This document shows, one piece after another, positions 1-7,220 of a DNA stretch of 64,000 nucleotides (position 1 is the first letter of the stretch; every line of letters begins with the position of its first letter). A program made the translations under genes and the position numbers. The notes under the pieces were generated by a model that worked only from the letters and a program-made list of their open reading frames with translations, did not search any database and was not told the DNA's origin. This DNA is from an uncultured Pedobacter sp. (GTDB taxonomy: Bacteria; Bacteroidota; Bacteroidia; Sphingobacteriales; Sphingobacteriaceae), in NCBI RefSeq assembly GCF_946480185.1, contig NZ_CAMLIG010000013.1:1-64000 (forward strand). Reading direction: 5' to 3'.

Positions 1-54
1 CGGTGGTGTGAGAGGCGCACTCTGTCAGGTTTCTGGCAGAGCCGTCTACTCGAT
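1..54 (+). ncRNA. Group II intron, 3' end (domain VI), truncated by window edge
   Basis: The first 54 bases fold like domain VI of a bacterial group II intron. An upper stem pairs 20-28 with 33-41 (nine pairs, one G-U) around a four-base loop. A lower stem pairs GAG 10-12 with CTC 49-51 and leaves A48 bulged, about seven bases before the proposed 3' end. This is the expected branch-point position. The 3' terminus CTACTCGAT resembles ends I know from bacterial introns. Domains I-V and any reverse transcriptase lie left of the window, so class and activity cannot be judged. The intron points opposite to the gene that follows. Confidence 0.7.
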
Positions 55-67
55 TACCTGACGTTTT
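54..67. repeat. Left arm of an imperfect inverted repeat flanking the cassette-like gene
   Basis: TTACCTGACGTTTT at 54-67 is the reverse complement, at 12 of 14 positions, of 596-609 on the other side of the 163-residue gene. It lies directly after the intron end, so it is also the intron's 3' exon. I infer that it is the remaining half of a recombination-type site interrupted by the intron. Confidence 0.5.
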
Positions 68-559
68 TTATATCATTTCAATATTTTTCGGAGCATATTT
101 ATTTTTCACAATGTCTATAAGTATACCTACAAAAATAAAAACAAAACTACTATAAGGGAAACTCGTCACTGCACCAAAAATTAATTGTCCGTCGCCTCTA
201 AAATTGAGATAAACTCCCCAATAAATGTAGAAACCCAAAGGATGAATTAGGAAGTATAAAAAGAATAAAATAGCCACAATATTACCTTTTGATATTTCAT
301 GGTTTTTAAGGGATGTTCTTTTTATCCAAACTAAACTTATAAATGTTAATGTTAAAGTTGTCAAGCTTAAAAGAAAAATGGTCAGCTTGCCCACGTTACT
401 GTAAGGGTTGTTGTTAATAATAAGTTTAGCAATTGATTCAAACATTAAACCCGGAAGAACAGAAATGATTGGAATAAAAAAAGTGAAAGTCAATAATAGT
501 GAGATTACAGTGAAAGTAATTCCAATACTGAGTCCTATGTTCGCTTTCGAGTTTTTCAA
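68..559 (-). CDS. Hypothetical four-helix membrane protein in a cassette-like setting
   Basis: A 163-residue protein I do not recognise. It has about four hydrophobic segments (near residues 8-35, 55-78, 90-112 and 125-152), so it is probably an inner-membrane protein. The frame opens with TTG at 557-559. The next Met is near residue 39, inside the hydrophobic part, so TTG is the likely start. It has an AAGGAA sequence just upstream, which is unusual because most neighbouring genes lack a Shine-Dalgarno. It is flanked by an inverted repeat (54-67 and 596-609), a group II intron end on one side and a long palindrome on the other. This suggests a captured single-gene unit. Function unknown. Confidence 0.6.
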   Translation of the reverse strand: MKNSKANIGLSIGITFTVISLLLTFTFFIPIISVLPGLMFESIAKLIINNNPYSNVGKLTIFLLSLTTLTLTFISLVWIKRTSLKNHEISKGNIVAILFFLYFLIHPLGFYIYWGVYLNFRGDGQLIFGAVTSFPYSSFVFIFVGILIDIVKNKYAPKNIEMI

Positions 560-595
560 AATTCCTTTCTTTGTCTATTAGATATTATTTGTCGT

Positions 596-609
596 AAAAT
601 GACAGGTAA
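596..609. repeat. Right arm of the imperfect inverted repeat flanking the cassette-like gene
   Basis: AAAATGACAGGTAA matches the reverse complement of 54-67 at 12 of 14 positions. It lies between the start of the membrane-protein gene and the palindrome at 620-683. I infer it is the edge of a recombination site. Confidence 0.5.
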
Positions 610-619
610 CTTGAATACA

Positions 620-683
620 TGCGCAACTCAATAACACAAATACACCGACCGTCCGTTGTATTTGTGTAGCTAAATTCAGCGCA
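620..683. repeat. Long two-tier palindrome, attC-like in form
   Basis: ACACAAATACA at 634-644 pairs perfectly with TGTATTTGTGT at 657-667 around a 12-base loop. An outer arm TGCGC 620-624 pairs with GCGCA 679-683, with unpaired stretches between the two stems. Stem, internal loop, stem and apical loop is the architecture of integron attC sites. The canonical RYYYAAC/GTTRRRY end boxes are not visible, however. There is no T-tract on either side, so an ordinary terminator is unlikely. Confidence 0.55.
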
Positions 684-733
684 GTAATTTTCTAATTTAG
701 AAAATTAATTTAATAAATCACTCATCCAAACCA

Positions 734-1450
734 TCACAAAACCCCAAACTCAAAGCCTTCTTTACTCCAAACCCCCAGTACTTTAGGCAATACAAACTCC
801 AACCGGTCCCACGCTTTTAAGCTATCGTGAAAAACAACCACAGATCCATTTTCTGTATGCTTTAAAACATTTCGCAAACATTTTTCGGGAGCCAAACTCG
901 GGTCAAAATCACCGCTCAGAACGTCCCACATAATGATAGAGGTGTAAGGTTTAGGGTTTAAGGTAGAAGGACTCCGCAAATCTTCTTTATTTACGAGAGC
1001 CCTCTTTCCACTCAATACGCTATACTCACTACTCAATACCTTATAATCATTACTCAACTTCTCAATCTGCGATCTTTTAATCCTCCCGTAAGGTGGACGA
1101 AAAAGATTTGTTTGCGTTAATTCTTGGCATTTTAAAAAGTTGGCCAAATAGGTTTCATCATCTGTTCTCCAGCCTTTTAAATGGTTAAAAGTGTGGTTGC
1201 CAATTGCATGTCCATCAGCTTTAAGCTGCTCAAAAATTTCGGGATGTTTTATAATATTGTCGCCAATGCAAAAAAAGGTAGCTTTGGCATTATACTTTTT
1301 CAATGTTTTTATTACCCAAGGTGTAACAATAGGGATGGGGCCGTCGTCAAACGTTAAATAAATTACCTTTTCGGCTCTGCTTTTGTTCCAGATGAGCTGT
1401 TTTGGGTAAAACTTTTTAAGTAGATATGGGGTTTTTGTTAAAAAAAACAT
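734..1450 (-). CDS. Polysaccharide deacetylase (NodB fold) with an in-frame insertion
   Basis: A 238-residue carbohydrate esterase family 4 protein. It shows TFDDGP at residues 33-38 (catalytic and metal-binding Asp), the metal-binding HxxxH at 86-90 (HTFNH), RPPYG at 118-122 and the C-terminal catalytic His in FHDS at 207-210. No clear signal peptide is seen, although the N-terminus is hydrophobic and basic. The family removes acetyl groups from N-acetylglucosamine polymers, such as peptidoglycan or exopolysaccharide. Residues of about 138-171 are extra relative to the family: they fall between RPPYG and the MWDVLSGD strand and are encoded by DNA resembling intergenic repeats (938-1039). The start is ATG. 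The gene is divergent from the TolC gene, 49 bases away. Confidence 0.85.
   Translation of the reverse strand: MFFLTKTPYLLKKFYPKQLIWNKSRAEKVIYLTFDDGPIPIVTPWVIKTLKKYNAKATFFCIGDNIIKHPEIFEQLKADGHAIGNHTFNHLKGWRTDDETYLANFLKCQELTQTNLFRPPYGRIKRSQIEKLSNDYKVLSSEYSVLSGKRALVNKEDLRSPSTLNPKPYTSIIMWDVLSGDFDPSLAPEKCLRNVLKHTENGSVVVFHDSLKAWDRLEFVLPKVLGVWSKEGFEFGVL
938..1039. repeat. Repeat-like low-complexity insertion inside the deacetylase gene
   Basis: About 102 bases, with runs such as TAAGGTTTAGGGTTTAAGG and ACTCACTACTCAATACC. They resemble the short-word-repeat DNA found between genes elsewhere in the window; an eleven-base ACTCAATACGC is shared with the 52.3 kb gap. The insert is in frame, so the protein gains about 34 residues. 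Boundaries are estimated from where family similarity stops and resumes. Confidence 0.45.
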
Positions 1451-1499
1451 GCAACAACTAAAGTATATATAAATTTAGAATTGGAGATAATTTAACCAA

Positions 1500-2834
1500 A
1501 TGAAATACATTAAATTAAAATTACCGCTGTTGGTGTTGCTTACGATTGCTGTTTCGGCAAATGTTTTTGCACAGGGTACAGAAACCATCACACTAAGGCA
1601 GGCTGTGGATATCGCTTTGCAAAACAACTTGCAGGTTAAGCAGGCGCAGTTTCAATCGGCCATTACAGATGAAAGTTTAAAGCAGTCTAAATTTGAGCAA
1701 TACCCAAGTTTAAGCAGTTCTTTTTCCGCAAATAGGCAGTTCGGTTTGTTTTTTGATCAAACTTCTGGCCGTTTGGTGAATCAGAGTACCAATACGGCAA
1801 GCGGAAATTTATCCTCTAACATTACCTTATTTAGCGGTTTCCGTTTGCAGAATCAAATTTTACAGAACAAGGCGCTTTTGGCTTCTGATAAAAGCAATGT
1901 AGAAAAAGTGAAAAATGATTTGTCGCTTTCTGTGGTGAACACTTACCTGCAAATTTTGAACAATCAGGATTTGATAAAAGCTAGCGAGCAACAGTTGGCT
2001 TTATCAAAACAGCAATTGGATGTGGCTGATAAAAACTTTAAAGTGGGCAATAATACACAGGCAGATCTTTCTCAGGCAAAAGCACAGGTTGCCAATAACG
2101 AACTCAGCCTCACCAATGCGCAAAATGCTTTTGAACTTTCGATGCTTAATTTAAAGCAACTGATGGAGATGGATCCAGAGCGGAATATCACTGTTCAGCA
2201 ACCAGTGATTGATAATTTGGCAAATGTGGAGAGCACCAATAGCGCTTATGAAGTTTATACAAAAGCAGTAACTAACTATCCGGATATTAAACTGGCTGAG
2301 TATAATACCGAGGCATCTAAATATGGGGTGAAAGTTGCAAAAGGAGCTTTGTATCCGAGTTTAAGTTTTGGTGGTCAGCTGTATGATAGATACACCAGTA
2401 CTACACCTTTTAGTTTTGGCGATCAGTTGAAAAATAATTTTGGGCAAGCACTTGGTTTTAATCTTTCCGTTCCACTTTTTAACAATTACCGTTCTCGTTC
2501 CAATTACAATATTTCTAAAATCCGTTACGAAAATGCAAAAGCGAGCGAACAATTGGCTAAAAATAACTTGAACAAAATCATCAGTCAGGCGGTGCAAGAT
2601 TTAAAATCGGCGATAAAAAATTACAGTGCTACACAAAGTGCTTTTAACTCATCAAAAGATGCGTTTAACGCTATTAAACAACGTTATGATGTGGGTTTAG
2701 CCAACGTAATTGAACTCAATACATCGCAAACAAATTATAATAAAGCCGAGTTTGATTTTATACAGGCAAAATACAATGTCATCTTCCGAAAAAAAGTAAT
2801 CGACTTTTACTTGGGAAACCCTTTAACCTTATAA
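1500..2834 (+). CDS. TolC-family outer-membrane efflux protein
   Basis: A 444-residue protein with a signal peptide (residues 1 to about 25, ending VFAQ) and the two tandem outer-membrane-efflux halves, about 27-215 and 240-440. Long amphipathic helices rich in Ala, Gln, Asn and Lys fit the periplasmic tunnel. TolC-type trimers form the exit duct of efflux pumps and type I secretion. The membrane-fusion protein starts 24 bases after its stop, so the two are probably cotranscribed. No inner-membrane transporter follows, so the energised partner must lie elsewhere. The short upstream gap is shared with the divergent deacetylase. Confidence 0.9.
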   Translation: MKYIKLKLPLLVLLTIAVSANVFAQGTETITLRQAVDIALQNNLQVKQAQFQSAITDESLKQSKFEQYPSLSSSFSANRQFGLFFDQTSGRLVNQSTNTASGNLSSNITLFSGFRLQNQILQNKALLASDKSNVEKVKNDLSLSVVNTYLQILNNQDLIKASEQQLALSKQQLDVADKNFKVGNNTQADLSQAKAQVANNELSLTNAQNAFELSMLNLKQLMEMDPERNITVQQPVIDNLANVESTNSAYEVYTKAVTNYPDIKLAEYNTEASKYGVKVAKGALYPSLSFGGQLYDRYTSTTPFSFGDQLKNNFGQALGFNLSVPLFNNYRSRSNYNISKIRYENAKASEQLAKNNLNKIISQAVQDLKSAIKNYSATQSAFNSSKDAFNAIKQRYDVGLANVIELNTSQTNYNKAEFDFIQAKYNVIFRKKVIDFYLGNPLTL

Positions 2835-2858
2835 GCTAAAAATTAAGAACATAAATAT

Positions 2859-4196
2859 ATGAACAAGACACTTAGAAACGTACTAATTATAGCCGCAGTT
2901 TTGGTGGTGATTGTAGTGGTGGCAAACAAAATGGGCTGGATTGGTAAAGGTAAAACCACACAGGTTGCGGTTACTAAAGTCGAGCAAAAGAACATTATAG
3001 AAACGGTTTCGGCCAGCGGAAAAATACAGCCAGAAGTTGAGGTGAAATTAAGCCCCGAAGTGTCTGGAGAAATTGTGGAGCTGAATGTGAAAGAAGGTGA
3101 TGTGGTTAAAAAAGGGCAGTTGCTCTGTAAAATTAAGCCTGATATTTTGGCTTCCGGCTATGACCGCAGTGTTGCATCTTATAATGCGCAAAAAGCCTCG
3201 GTAGCAAGCAGTCAGCAACAATTGATACAGTCTGAAGCGAATTTTAAAAATATTGAAGCTAAATACAAAAGAACCGAGAAGCTTTATAAGGATAAGGTAG
3301 TTTCTGCATCGGAGTTTGATGCGGCTAGGGCGGAATATACATCGGCGAAAGCCAGCTTAGAAGCAGCCAGGCAAAGTGTTGTGGGTGCAAAGTTTGGATT
3401 GCAACAATCTGGTGCAGCTGTTAAAGAAGCCGGCGACAATTTAGCCCGAACCAATATTTACGCACCGGTTGATGGGGTGGTTTCTAAACTTTCAGTAGAA
3501 AAAGGCGAGCGTGTGGTGGGTACGGCACAAATGAGCGGTACCGAGATTATGACCATTGCCAACCTAAACAGCATGGAAGTTAATGTAGATGTTAATGAAA
3601 ATGATATTAACCGTTTAAGCTTAGGCGATACGGCTTTGATTGAAGTTGATGCTTATTTGGACAAAAAATTCAAAGGAATAGTAACGGAAATTGCAAGCTC
3701 GGCTAATGTGGTTGGAACTGGTACAGATGAAGTTACCAATTTTAAGGTAAAAGTGAGGATTTTGCAAGACTCTTATGCGGATTTAACCAATAAGGGACAA
3801 ACCAATTCTCCGTTTAAACCGGGTTTATCGGCTACGGTTGATATCCAAACCAATAAAAAAATGGGCATTGTTGTTCCCATACAGTCTGTTACAGTACGTG
3901 AAAATGATAAGCCGGAAGATAATAAAGTAGACAAACCTAAAGACAATTCAAACGATAAGAAAAAAGAAAAAACAGTAGCTAAGGAATATGTATTTATTGT
4001 AGAAAATGGCAAGGCAAAACAGGTAGAAGTGAAGACAGGAATTCAGGATGACCAAAATATTTTAATTTTATCCGGATTAAAGGTTGGTCAACAGGTAATT
4101 AGTGCGCCTTACGCTGCTATTTCTAAAGATTTGAAAGATAATATGGATGTGGAGGTTGTGGATAAAACAAAGCTTTTTATGGGCGATAAGAAATAA
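2859..4196 (+). CDS. Periplasmic adaptor (membrane-fusion protein) of a tripartite efflux pump
   Basis: A 445-residue HlyD/MacA-like adaptor. One membrane anchor is at residues 8-22. A lipoyl-like segment at about 68-92 contains LNVKEGDVVKKGQ, followed by an alpha-helical hairpin of about 100-190 for docking with TolC, then beta-barrel and membrane-proximal parts. A strongly charged Lys/Asp/Asn-rich stretch at about 348-372 interrupts the membrane-proximal region and looks like a flexible loop. The family links an inner-membrane ABC or RND transporter to TolC. The anchor plus lipoyl layout is closest to MacA/YknX, which would suggest an ABC partner, but none is encoded here. A terminator follows at once. 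Confidence 0.85.
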   Translation: MNKTLRNVLIIAAVLVVIVVVANKMGWIGKGKTTQVAVTKVEQKNIIETVSASGKIQPEVEVKLSPEVSGEIVELNVKEGDVVKKGQLLCKIKPDILASGYDRSVASYNAQKASVASSQQQLIQSEANFKNIEAKYKRTEKLYKDKVVSASEFDAARAEYTSAKASLEAARQSVVGAKFGLQQSGAAVKEAGDNLARTNIYAPVDGVVSKLSVEKGERVVGTAQMSGTEIMTIANLNSMEVNVDVNENDINRLSLGDTALIEVDAYLDKKFKGIVTEIASSANVVGTGTDEVTNFKVKVRILQDSYADLTNKGQTNSPFKPGLSATVDIQTNKKMGIVVPIQSVTVRENDKPEDNKVDKPKDNSNDKKKEKTVAKEYVFIVENGKAKQVEVKTGIQDDQNILILSGLKVGQQVISAPYAAISKDLKDNMDVEVVDKTKLFMGDKK

Positions 4197-4215
4197 TTGA
4201 TTTTTAATAGAATTG

Positions 4216-4248
4216 AGCCCGGTAGATTTAAGTCTGCCGGGCTTTTTT
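4216..4248 (+). terminator. Rho-independent terminator after the TolC/adaptor pair
   Basis: AGCCCGGTAGA at 4216-4226 pairs with TCTGCCGGGCT at 4232-4242 (one G-U) around a five-base loop, followed by a T-run. It closes the two-gene efflux operon 20 bases after the adaptor stop. Confidence 0.9.
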
Positions 4249-4302
4249 GTGTTATGCCTTAAAAGTTGTTTGTTAGTAGTATTTGCATTCTGTAAATACT
4301 AA

Positions 4303-4986
4303 TCAAGAAATTAGTCTGGCTACTAAAAATGCGGCGCCGGCGGCTAAAGTGCCAATTAAAACTGTTTTTAAAGCGCCCATTAGCGGTTTTGTACCGGTGA
4401 GGCTCGTTTTAACATAACCAAAAGCAAATAAAGATATAATGGTAATTATTGCGGAGTAAATAAGTCCCGAATTTGGATTGTCTGTAAAAAAATAAGCTAA
4501 AAGTGGCACAAATCCACCGATGATGTAAGAAACACCAATGTTAAATGCGCTTTGCTTTGCTCTTTTTGGCTCAGGTTCTTCCATACCCAATTCAAAACGC
4601 ATCATAAATTCTACCCAGTTTTTTTTATCGAGGCTTAGTTCCTCGGCAATTTCTGTTTGCAGTTTTTTTGTAAGTCCATAATTAGCAAAAACTTCCATAA
4701 CCTCTTTTTTCTCCTGTTCGGGAATCCGTTCAACTTCTTCGTATTCCTTTTCTAGTTCAGTTTGGTAATGCTCAATTTCTGTTTTGGCCGATAGATAACC
4801 GCCTAATCCCATCGCAATGGAACCGGCTACAATCTCCGCAATTCCGGCAGTAATAATCAAACTGTTGGAATGTACTACACCACTTAAACCCGCAGTTAGC
4901 GCAAATGGAACGGTTAAGCCGTCAGTCATTCCTATAATAACGTCTCTTACTATTTCGGAGGCTGTAAAATGTTTTTCGTGATGCAT
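4303..4986 (-). CDS. VIT1/CCC1-family membrane transporter
   Basis: A 227-residue protein with five predicted membrane segments: two near the N-terminus, with DGLTVPFALTAGLSG at about 21-35, and three at the C-terminus. Between them is an acidic, Glu-rich cytoplasmic segment (about 75-130). This matches the vacuolar iron transporter family, which moves Fe2+ or Mn2+ out of the cytoplasm; the central Glu-rich region is the metal-binding part in studied members. The frame extends to a TTG at 4992, but the ATG at 4986 (MHHEKHF) is the better start. The gene stands alone and is convergent with the efflux operon. Confidence 0.8.
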   Translation of the reverse strand: MHHEKHFTASEIVRDVIIGMTDGLTVPFALTAGLSGVVHSNSLIITAGIAEIVAGSIAMGLGGYLSAKTEIEHYQTELEKEYEEVERIPEQEKKEVMEVFANYGLTKKLQTEIAEELSLDKKNWVEFMMRFELGMEEPEPKRAKQSAFNIGVSYIIGGFVPLLAYFFTDNPNSGLIYSAIITIISLFAFGYVKTSLTGTKPLMGALKTVLIGTLAAGAAFLVARLIS

Positions 4987-5210
4987 AAACAAAGCTGGAT
5001 ATTTTTACTGCCAAATCAAATAGTCAAGCATTATTCAGAAATGATATGATTAAAAATAAGCAGTTAAATAAAAAATGAGTTTAAAGAATATAAATACTGC
5101 TGTTTCAAAATTGGAAGTGTTGAAGTTCCAACTTTTAATAGCCATATACCAAAAAGATAAAAGCGTAGTAGCGGTTCGATTTTTGTTATAAATCAGTAAA
5201 ATTTCAAGAA

Positions 5211-5717
5211 ATGGAAGAGCAAAAAAAGAATATCGATTACAGATGGATTATAATTTTGGTTTTATTAGCGGTAGGCGTGGGAATTTACTTTTATAAGGAT
5301 TACCAGCTCAATCATGTAAGAAAAGATTTGAGTGCTCAGGCAGATTCTGCTTTGGTCAATCAGAACAAAGTGATGTTGACAATGAGCGCTAAACCATTAG
5401 TTTGGGCCATAAGAAGTGAAATGTTGCGAAATAATTTGGATGAAATTGACGTTTTTAATACCGATTTGGTGAAAGAGAAAAACGTGATGGAAGTAACTTT
5501 GCTAAATGCTGTCGGGAAAATTATCAATTCTACCGATAAAAAATTAGAAGGCACTATGGCGCAGGATACGTATATGAACTATCTAAAAACAGATAGTGTG
5601 AAAGTTTTTGCTTTAAGCGATTCAACAGCCAGATTAGTTGCGCCGGTTATGGGTTATCAAAGTAAATTGGGCGTGGTTATTTTAAATTATAGAATAGCTA
5701 AATTTAATCCCCAATAA
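5211..5717 (+). CDS. Membrane-anchored protein with a Cache-like extracytoplasmic domain, no output domain
   Basis: A 168-residue protein with one N-terminal membrane segment (residues 12-28), a short helical stalk, and a domain of about 110 residues. The segment AVGKIINSTDKKLEG near 101-115 and the closing strand LGVVILNYR resemble single-Cache or PAS-like ligand-binding domains of chemoreceptors and sensor kinases. Nothing follows this domain, so there is no kinase, HAMP or methyl-accepting part. It could be a solitary ligand-binding protein that signals through a partner. The family is not certain. It is convergent with folC with only four bases between stops. Confidence 0.55.
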   Translation: MEEQKKNIDYRWIIILVLLAVGVGIYFYKDYQLNHVRKDLSAQADSALVNQNKVMLTMSAKPLVWAIRSEMLRNNLDEIDVFNTDLVKEKNVMEVTLLNAVGKIINSTDKKLEGTMAQDTYMNYLKTDSVKVFALSDSTARLVAPVMGYQSKLGVVILNYRIAKFNPQ

Positions 5718-5721
5718 GGGT

Positions 5722-7002
5722 TTAAACGACTTCCGCCACTACAAAAGTGCTTCCGCCAACGAATATTAAATCGTCTTTTTGCGCATCTGTTTTAGCCTGA
5801 GATAAAGCTTCAGCAATGCTAGGGAAAATATCTCCTTTTAATCCAAAAGCCAAAGCTTCATTTCTGAGTTCGTCTGCAGATTTGGCTCTTTCCAGATTTG
5901 GTGAGCAGAAATAATAGATGGCTTTTTTAGGCAGTAAAGCTAATATCTTAGCTATCTCTTTATCTTTCACCATGCCAATTACCATACGTAACTGTTTGTG
6001 CGGTGTAAGCGAAATATTATGTAACACTTCTTTTATGCCATCTTCGTTATGACCTGTATCACAGATTATCAGAGGGTTTTCCTGTAGCGTTTGCCAACGT
6101 CCCATTAAGGCGGTTAGATTTTTTACTTCGCTTAAAGCGGATACCAAAGCTTCATCAGAAATATGAAATTCTTTTTTATTTAATTCTTTAACAGCAGATA
6201 AAACTGTTTTTACATTTTTAATTTGATAGGTGCCTGTTAAATCTAGCTTTAGGTGAAAGGATTTTTCTTTTCCGTGAATGGTAATTTCTCTTTTTCCATC
6301 CACCAGCTTGCTATCATCATTACACCATTCATTGCTGGCAAACGTTAAATCTGCATTGTTTTGCGATGCTTTATTCTCGAAAACAACAGCAATTTCGGAC
6401 TGATATTCTCCAACGACTACAGGCGTATTTGTTTTAATGATTCCAGCTTTTTCACCAGCAATTTCCGTCAAGGTATTGCCTAATATGTTCATGTGGTCGT
6501 AACCAATGTTGGTGATTACAGACAACTCCGGAGAAATTACATTCGTAGAATCTAAGCGTCCACCTAAACCAACTTCAATTACCGCGATATCTACTTGATG
6601 CTTTGCGAAGTGTTCAAAAGCCATTGCTACTGTCGCTTCAAAAAAAGATGGTGAAAGTTCTTCGATAAAGTCTTTGTTTGCAGCAACAAATGCTACCACT
6701 TCTTCTTCAGGAATCATCTCACCGTTGATTTTAATGCGTTCCCTAAAATCTTTTAAATGTGGCGAAGTATATAATCCGGTTTTATAACCAGCTTTTTGCA
6801 GAATTGCAGCCAACATGTGCGATGTTGAACCTTTGCCATTGGTGCCAGCAATATGTATGCTTTTAAACTTTTTCTCAGGATGATTTAAATGCGCACAAAG
6901 CTTAATGGTATTGTGTAAATCTGTTTTATAGGCAACCGCTCCAATTCGGGTAAACATAGGCAGTTTTGAATAAAGATAGTTGAGGGTTTGGGCGTAATTC
7001 AT
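5722..7002 (-). CDS. folC: Folylpolyglutamate synthase / dihydrofolate synthase
   Basis: A 426-residue Mur-ligase-fold enzyme that adds glutamate to dihydropteroate or to folates. It has the P-loop GTNGKGS at 53-59, the segment IGYDHMNILG near 167 and DTGHNEDG near 315, typical of FolC. It is cytoplasmic, of usual length, and starts with ATG. It lies downstream of the TonB gene on the same strand, but a 218-base gap with a palindromic repeat separates them, so it may have its own promoter. Confidence 0.93.
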   Translation of the reverse strand: MNYAQTLNYLYSKLPMFTRIGAVAYKTDLHNTIKLCAHLNHPEKKFKSIHIAGTNGKGSTSHMLAAILQKAGYKTGLYTSPHLKDFRERIKINGEMIPEEEVVAFVAANKDFIEELSPSFFEATVAMAFEHFAKHQVDIAVIEVGLGGRLDSTNVISPELSVITNIGYDHMNILGNTLTEIAGEKAGIIKTNTPVVVGEYQSEIAVVFENKASQNNADLTFASNEWCNDDSKLVDGKREITIHGKEKSFHLKLDLTGTYQIKNVKTVLSAVKELNKKEFHISDEALVSALSEVKNLTALMGRWQTLQENPLIICDTGHNEDGIKEVLHNISLTPHKQLRMVIGMVKDKEIAKILALLPKKAIYYFCSPNLERAKSADELRNEALAFGLKGDIFPSIAEALSQAKTDAQKDDLIFVGGSTFVVAEVV

Positions 7003-7087
7003 TGTATTAGGGAGAGAATGAATGAATTTTGAATGAAAGAATTATTGAATTGATCGATGTATAAATTATTTTGAAAGTATCTAATTC

Positions 7088-7177
7088 ATTACGTCAGGCG
7101 AGACATCTCATCTTAAAAGTCTGCATTTGGTGTGGCAACCTTGCTTGTGTGATGTCTCCTATCGTCGACATGACGGC
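7088..7177. repeat. Dispersed palindromic repeat, copy 1
   Basis: About 90 bases with arms around GAGACATCTCA (7100-7110) and TGTGATGTCTC (7148-7158), and outer ends ACGTCAGG and CATGACGG. A related copy lies at 52019-52112, and both encode the same fortuitous Asp-Met-Thr-Ala-Trp stretch on the plus strand. It resembles small non-autonomous palindromic elements. It sits between folC and the TonB gene. Confidence 0.6.
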
Positions 7178-7220
7178 TTGGGCACTCTTTTCTTGGATAA
7201 TTCTTGCAATTTGCAAGTTC

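Noticed and set aside
620..683. Canonical integron attC site
   Set aside because: The fold is attC-like, but the RYYYAAC and GTTRRRY end boxes are not present and no integrase gene is in the window. Kept only as an attC-like palindrome.
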